Shown here: one piece after another, positions 19,157 to 21,733 of the stretch
Position numbering within the stretch: position 1 is the first letter of the stretch
Layout of the letters: each line of letters begins with the position of its first letter
Assembly (NCBI GenBank): GCA_043721315.1
Contig: JAYSQZ010000055.1
Location: 1 to 21,733 of the forward strand
Direction of reading: 5' to 3'
DNA length: 21,733 bases
Source of the DNA: Elstera sp043721315
Lineage (GTDB): Bacteria > Pseudomonadota > Alphaproteobacteria > Elsterales > Elsteraceae
Notes under the pieces: generated by a model
Databases searched by the model: none
What the model saw: only the letters and a program-made list of their open reading frames with translations
Told to the model about the DNA's origin: nothing
Translations under genes and position numbers: made by a program

Positions 19157-19531
19157 TTACTTTACTTCAACCTTAGCACCGGCTTCTTCAAGCACCTTCT
19201 TAATCTTGGCAGCTTCGTCCTTCGAGACGGCTTCCTTGACGGGCTTCGGCGCGGCTTCAACCAAATCCTTCGCTTCTTTCAGGCCGAGGCCCGTAATCGC
19301 GCGGACTTCCTTAATCACATTGATCTTCTTGTCGCCGATATCGACGAGGATCACGTTGAATTCAGTCTGCTCTTCCACCGGAGCTGCGGCAGCAGCCGGG
19401 CCAGCAGCGGCAGCGGCAACCGGTGCAGCGGCGGTAACGCCCCACTTTTCTTCAAGCAGCTTTGCAAGCTCGGCGGCTTCCAGAACGGTCAGCGCCGAAA
19501 GATCATCAACGATTTTGGCCAAATCAGCCAT
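19157..19531 (-). CDS. rplL: Ribosomal protein bL12 (L7/L12)
   Basis: Stalk protein of the 50S subunit that recruits translational GTPases; two or three dimers bind L10. It has 124 residues. The N-terminal dimerisation domain (IVDDLSALTVLEAAELAKLL), an Ala/Pro-rich flexible hinge (about residues 35-51) and the C-terminal factor-binding domain (EFNVILVDIGDKKINVIKEV, then GLGLKEAKDLVEAAPKPVKE) are all in place. Its strong ribosome binding site AGGAG lies seven bases before the ATG, fitting the need for several copies per ribosome. It lies 46 bases after rplJ. Confidence 0.99.
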   Translation of the reverse strand: MADLAKIVDDLSALTVLEAAELAKLLEEKWGVTAAAPVAAAAAGPAAAAAPVEEQTEFNVILVDIGDKKINVIKEVRAITGLGLKEAKDLVEAAPKPVKEAVSKDEAAKIKKVLEEAGAKVEVK

Positions 19532-19577
19532 GGTCTATCTCCTAGGAGGATAAGTTTGGAAAAGGGAAGAGTGCGAC

Positions 19578-20096
19578 TTACGCCGCTACGTCCTTGTCGG
19601 CATACGCCTGGACAACACGGGCCAACTGGCTGACCGGCGCCTGAATAACCGCAGCAACTTTTTGCGCCGGGGCTTGCAGAATACCGATAAGCTTGCCACG
19701 CAACTCGTCGAGCGACGGCAGCATAGCCAGGGCCTTCACACCGTCGCCGTTCAACATAGTGCCCGGAAGGGCACCGCCGACGATGGTGAGCTTGTCGTTT
19801 GTCTTGGCGAACTCGACGATCACCTTGGCTGCTGCAACCGGGTCAGCCGAATACGCAAGCGCAGTCGGACCCTTCAGCAGATGGCTAAGGTTTTCGTAAG
19901 GCGTGCCGACGAGGGCGAGCTTAGCGAGCCTGTTCTTCGCAACTTTGAAGGAAGCCTGTCCGGCCCGCATCTTGCGCCGCAGATTCGTCGTTTCAGCAAC
20001 CGTCATACCCTTTTGTTGGGCAACGACAACCAAACCGGCGGTCAGCAACGCAGAATGCAAGGACGAAACCAGCTCCTTTTTCTCGGAACGGTCCAC
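19578..20096 (-). CDS. rplJ: Ribosomal protein uL10
   Basis: Base of the 50S stalk that binds 23S rRNA and carries the L7/L12 dimers; the L10-L12 complex also represses its own mRNA. It has 172 residues. The N-terminal rRNA-binding domain shows MDRSEKKELVSSLHSALLTA, FKVAKNRLAKLAL and LLKGPTALAYSADPVAAAKV. The C-terminal helix (LARVVQAYADKD) binds L12. The start is GTG at 20096, with GGAG seven bases upstream; no ATG in this frame gives the family N-terminus. A 340-bp gap with an L10-type leader separates it from rplA, so expression is controlled independently of rplK-rplA. Confidence 0.98.
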   Translation of the reverse strand: MDRSEKKELVSSLHSALLTAGLVVVAQQKGMTVAETTNLRRKMRAGQASFKVAKNRLAKLALVGTPYENLSHLLKGPTALAYSADPVAAAKVIVEFAKTNDKLTIVGGALPGTMLNGDGVKALAMLPSLDELRGKLIGILQAPAQKVAAVIQAPVSQLARVVQAYADKDVAA

Positions 20097-20436
20097 GTCT
20101 CGTCTCCGTCATCAGGGGATGGCAGACAATCTGCCTTCCCGATACGACCCAGGGACTTTTGAAAAATCCCCAGGGCACACAGTGATGACCCAAAGGTCAT
20201 CCAAGGTTCGCCTGTCCGCGAGAAGTCTTTCCCCAACTTTCCCAAGGCTTGTGGCCGTAAGGCTTTGGTTCGTTTCACTTCCCGTCTACCGTTGGAAGAT
20301 TAAGCCTTAGCAGGTAAACCCACACTGGCCCCAACGGTCTTGGACAGGGGACTGAAAATCCCGAGTTTCCTCAGTTTCCTCAGTCCGACCGGAGAGAAAA
20401 CTCTCCGGGGAACATTTATCGGCCTACTGGCACGGC
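20097..20436 (-). promoter_or_regulatory. rplA-rplJ intergenic region: hairpins and a tandem repeat around the L10 leader
   Basis: Besides the L10 leader, four further hairpins lie here. In transcript order they are CCGGAGAG with loop TTTT (20408-20389, perfect 8-bp stem), GGACTGA/TCAGTCC (20386-20349), GATGACC/GGTCATC (20201-20184) and GGCAGA/TCTGCC (20135-20121), the last just ahead of the rplJ ribosome binding site. Between the arms of the second lie two tandem copies of CTGAGGAAA (20383-20366). The first could end or slow transcription after rplA, though no good T-tract follows. I see no confident promoter and no coding gene. Confidence 0.55.
20281..20345 (-). ncRNA. L10 ribosomal leader (autoregulatory mRNA element)
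   Basis: In the transcript, AAGACCGTTGG (closing strand CCGTTGG, 20337-20331) pairs with CCAACGG (20295-20289) in a 7-bp stem. The 3' side reads GGCTTAATCTTCCAACGG and is followed by TAGACGG, which matches my memory of the alphaproteobacterial L10 leader (Rfam L10_leader) with its kink-turn bulge. L10-L12 binding here would reduce translation or read-through of rplJ-rplL. It lies about 185 bases before the rplJ start, so the effect must be transmitted through downstream structure. The stem is seen; the family assignment is from memory. Confidence 0.75.
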
Positions 20437-21135
20437 TTAGAGGCCGGTCAGCGTACCGATTTCCAGCTTTACGCCCGGACCCATGGTCGAGCTTAGGCTG
20501 ACTTTCTTAATGTAAATGCCCTTCACACCCGTCGGCTTATTGCGATTGATCGCACCGACGAAGGCTTTGACATTTTCCAACAGGGCTTCTTCAGAGAAGC
20601 TCGCCTTGCCAATCCCGGCATGAACAATCCCGGCTTTTTCGGCGCGGAACTGTACTTGGCCACCTTTGGCAGCCGCAACGGCGGCGGCCACATCAGTGGT
20701 GACGGTACCGAGCTTCGGGTTCGGCATCAGACCGCGCGGGCCGAGAACCTTACCGAGACGCCCGACAATCGCCATCATGTCCGGGGTTGCAATGCAGCGA
20801 TCAAACTCGATCTTGCCGCCTTGAACGATTTCCATCAGATCTTCAGCACCAACCACATCGGCACCGGCGGTCTTGGCTTCTTCAGCCTTGGCACCGCGCG
20901 CGAAAACAGCGACGCGCAAGATCTTGCCCGTACCGTTCGGCAGCGAGACAACACCGCGCAGCGCCTGATCGGCCTTGCGAGGATCAATGTTCAGGTTCAT
21001 GGCGATTTCGATGGTTTCATCGAACTTCGCGACGGCCCGGCCCTTAATCATTGTGACGGCTTGTTCCAGCGATACCATCGCTTCGGAATCAATGCCTTCA
21101 TACGCCTTTTTCAGACGCTTGCCCAATCGCGCCAT
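20437..21135 (-). CDS. rplA: Ribosomal protein uL1
   Basis: L1 stalk protein of the 50S subunit, involved in release of deacylated tRNA from the E site, and translational repressor of its own operon in many bacteria. It has 232 residues. Family signatures are the N-terminal MARLGKRLKKAYEGID, ALRGVVSLPNGTGK (59-72) and the rRNA-contact motif LGPRGLMPNPKLGTV (about 131-145), with C-terminal KGIYIKKVSLSSTMGPGVKL. The start lies four bases after the rplK stop. Its ribosome binding site GGAG lies across the end of rplK, so the two are translationally coupled. Confidence 0.99.
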   Translation of the reverse strand: MARLGKRLKKAYEGIDSEAMVSLEQAVTMIKGRAVAKFDETIEIAMNLNIDPRKADQALRGVVSLPNGTGKILRVAVFARGAKAEEAKTAGADVVGAEDLMEIVQGGKIEFDRCIATPDMMAIVGRLGKVLGPRGLMPNPKLGTVTTDVAAAVAAAKGGQVQFRAEKAGIVHAGIGKASFSEEALLENVKAFVGAINRNKPTGVKGIYIKKVSLSSTMGPGVKLEIGTLTGL

Positions 21136-21139
21136 CGGC

Positions 21140-21571
21140 TTACTCCACCACTTCCAGGCCCATAGACCGGGCCGAACCGACGATCATGCTTGCAGCGGCA
21201 TCAATGTCATTGGCATTGAGGTCTTGCATCTTTTTCGCGGCGATTTCGCGGATCTGATCCATCGTGATCTTACCGACTTTGGCACCCTTACCGGTGGTCT
21301 GGGAGCCTTTGTCGATCCCAGCGGCCTTCTTAACGAAGTAGGTCACCGGCGGGGTCTTCATCACGAACGTGAAAGTACGGTCGCCGTAAGCGGTAATGAC
21401 CACCGGAATCGGCATTCCGACTTCAAGTTGCTGGGTCTGCGCGTTGAACGACTTGCAGAATTCCATAATGTTCAGACCGCGTTGACCTAACGCCGGACCA
21501 ATGGGCGGCGACGGATTTGCTTTGCCCGCCGGCACCTGTAGCTTAATGTAGCCAACAATCTTTTTTGCCAT
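21140..21571 (-). CDS. rplK: Ribosomal protein uL11
   Basis: Protein of the GTPase-associated centre of the 50S subunit; also required for RelA activation and the site of thiostrepton action. It has 143 residues. The N-terminal domain begins MAKKIVGYIKLQVPAGKANP and has SPPIGPALGQRGLNIMEFCK with the proline pair that contacts thiostrepton. The C-terminal rRNA-binding domain has KVGKITMDQIREIAAKKMQD and ASMIVGSARSMGLEV. AGAGGA lies shortly before ATG 21571. It sits between nusG and rplA, in the conserved order. Confidence 0.99.
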   Translation of the reverse strand: MAKKIVGYIKLQVPAGKANPSPPIGPALGQRGLNIMEFCKSFNAQTQQLEVGMPIPVVITAYGDRTFTFVMKTPPVTYFVKKAAGIDKGSQTTGKGAKVGKITMDQIREIAAKKMQDLNANDIDAAASMIVGSARSMGLEVVE

Positions 21572-21594
21572 TTTGTCCTCTCACACGAGATAGA

Positions 21595-21625
21595 GCGCGG
21601 TACGGCCATGGCGAGCCTTCCGCGC
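21595..21625 (-). other. Hairpin in the nusG-rplK gap
   Basis: GCGCGG (21595-21600) is complementary to CCGCGC (21620-21625), with the palindrome GCCATGGC inside the loop (21605-21612). It lies ahead of the rplK ribosome binding site. In E. coli an L1 target lies in this leader, but I cannot recognise an L1 consensus here; function unknown. Confidence 0.4.
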
Positions 21626-21640
21626 GACACCAACCAAGTC

Positions 21641-21733
21641 TTAGACTTTTTCGACCTGGCTGTATTCCAATTCCACGGGGGTCGAGCGCCCGAAGATCGA
21701 CACCGCTACCTTGAGGCGCGAGCGCTCTTCATC
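21641..21733 (-). CDS. nusG: Transcription termination/antitermination protein NusG (3' end only)
   Basis: Only the last 30 codons and the TAA are in the window. The visible peptide starts DEERSRLKVAVSIFGRST and ends in VELEYSQVEKV, the end of the KOW domain that contacts NusE or Rho, with the typical alphaproteobacterial NusG tail. NusG tethers RNA polymerase to the leading ribosome and modulates Rho. It precedes rplK by 69 bases on the same strand, as in most Proteobacteria. Confidence 0.95.
   Translation of the reverse strand, partial: DEERSRLKVAVSIFGRSTPVELEYSQVEKV

Noticed and set aside
18896..19633. Plus-strand frame of 245 codons across the rplL-rpoB gap
   Set aside because: It is mostly antisense to rplL and the start of rpoB, with no recognisable family and no ribosome binding site.

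Overview
The window is a piece of chromosome from a moderately GC-rich alphaproteobacterium. Three things point there: the AddAB-type repair gene next to tsaE, the rluD-rpoH pair with its small DUF6476-like neighbour, and alphaproteobacterial-type NusG, RpoB and RpoC sequences. A Rhodospirillales-like member is my guess; nothing here fixes the genus. No tRNA, rRNA, CRISPR array, transposase or integrase was found.

Left part (1-4.4 kb). On the minus strand lie tsaE (tRNA t6A synthesis) and addB (double-strand break repair; its C-terminus is cut by the window edge). Diverging from them is a thioredoxin-reductase-like ferredoxin-NADP+ reductase. One base after its stop begins an overlapping pair of small genes (3672-4064 and 4049-4339). 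This pair looks like a free-standing polymorphic-toxin-type domain followed by an immunity or antitoxin protein. A shared hairpin terminator separates it from rpoH.

Middle (4.4-10.2 kb). The minus-strand unit rluD-rpoH has a structured rpoH leader and a candidate promoter that overlaps the rluD stop codon. Divergent from rluD, only 21 bp away, are a small membrane protein (DUF6476-like) and a threonine aldolase. Next comes an AT-rich two-gene unit on the minus strand: a RelE-like protein and a short Shedu-like (DUF4263) nuclease whose motif reads E-x-E instead of E-x-K. Its base composition (22% GC in one 60-base stretch, against 67% in the neighbouring aldolase) marks it as recently acquired. 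A Bcr/CflA-type MFS exporter follows on the plus strand and ends in a strong bidirectional terminator shared with rpoC.

Right part (10.2-21.7 kb). This is the classical transcription/ribosome operon, all on the minus strand: nusG (3' end only), rplK, rplA, rplJ, rplL, rpoB, rpoC. The 340-bp rplA-rplJ gap holds an L10-type autoregulatory leader and several hairpins. The rplL-rpoB and rpoB-rpoC gaps hold palindromic elements sharing an 11-base core, which look like dispersed intergenic repeats or RNA processing sites.

The best candidates for something undescribed are the toxin/immunity-like pair at 3672-4339 and the RelE-like/Shedu-like pair at 7901-8849. Both sit as small accessory insertions between conserved housekeeping genes.
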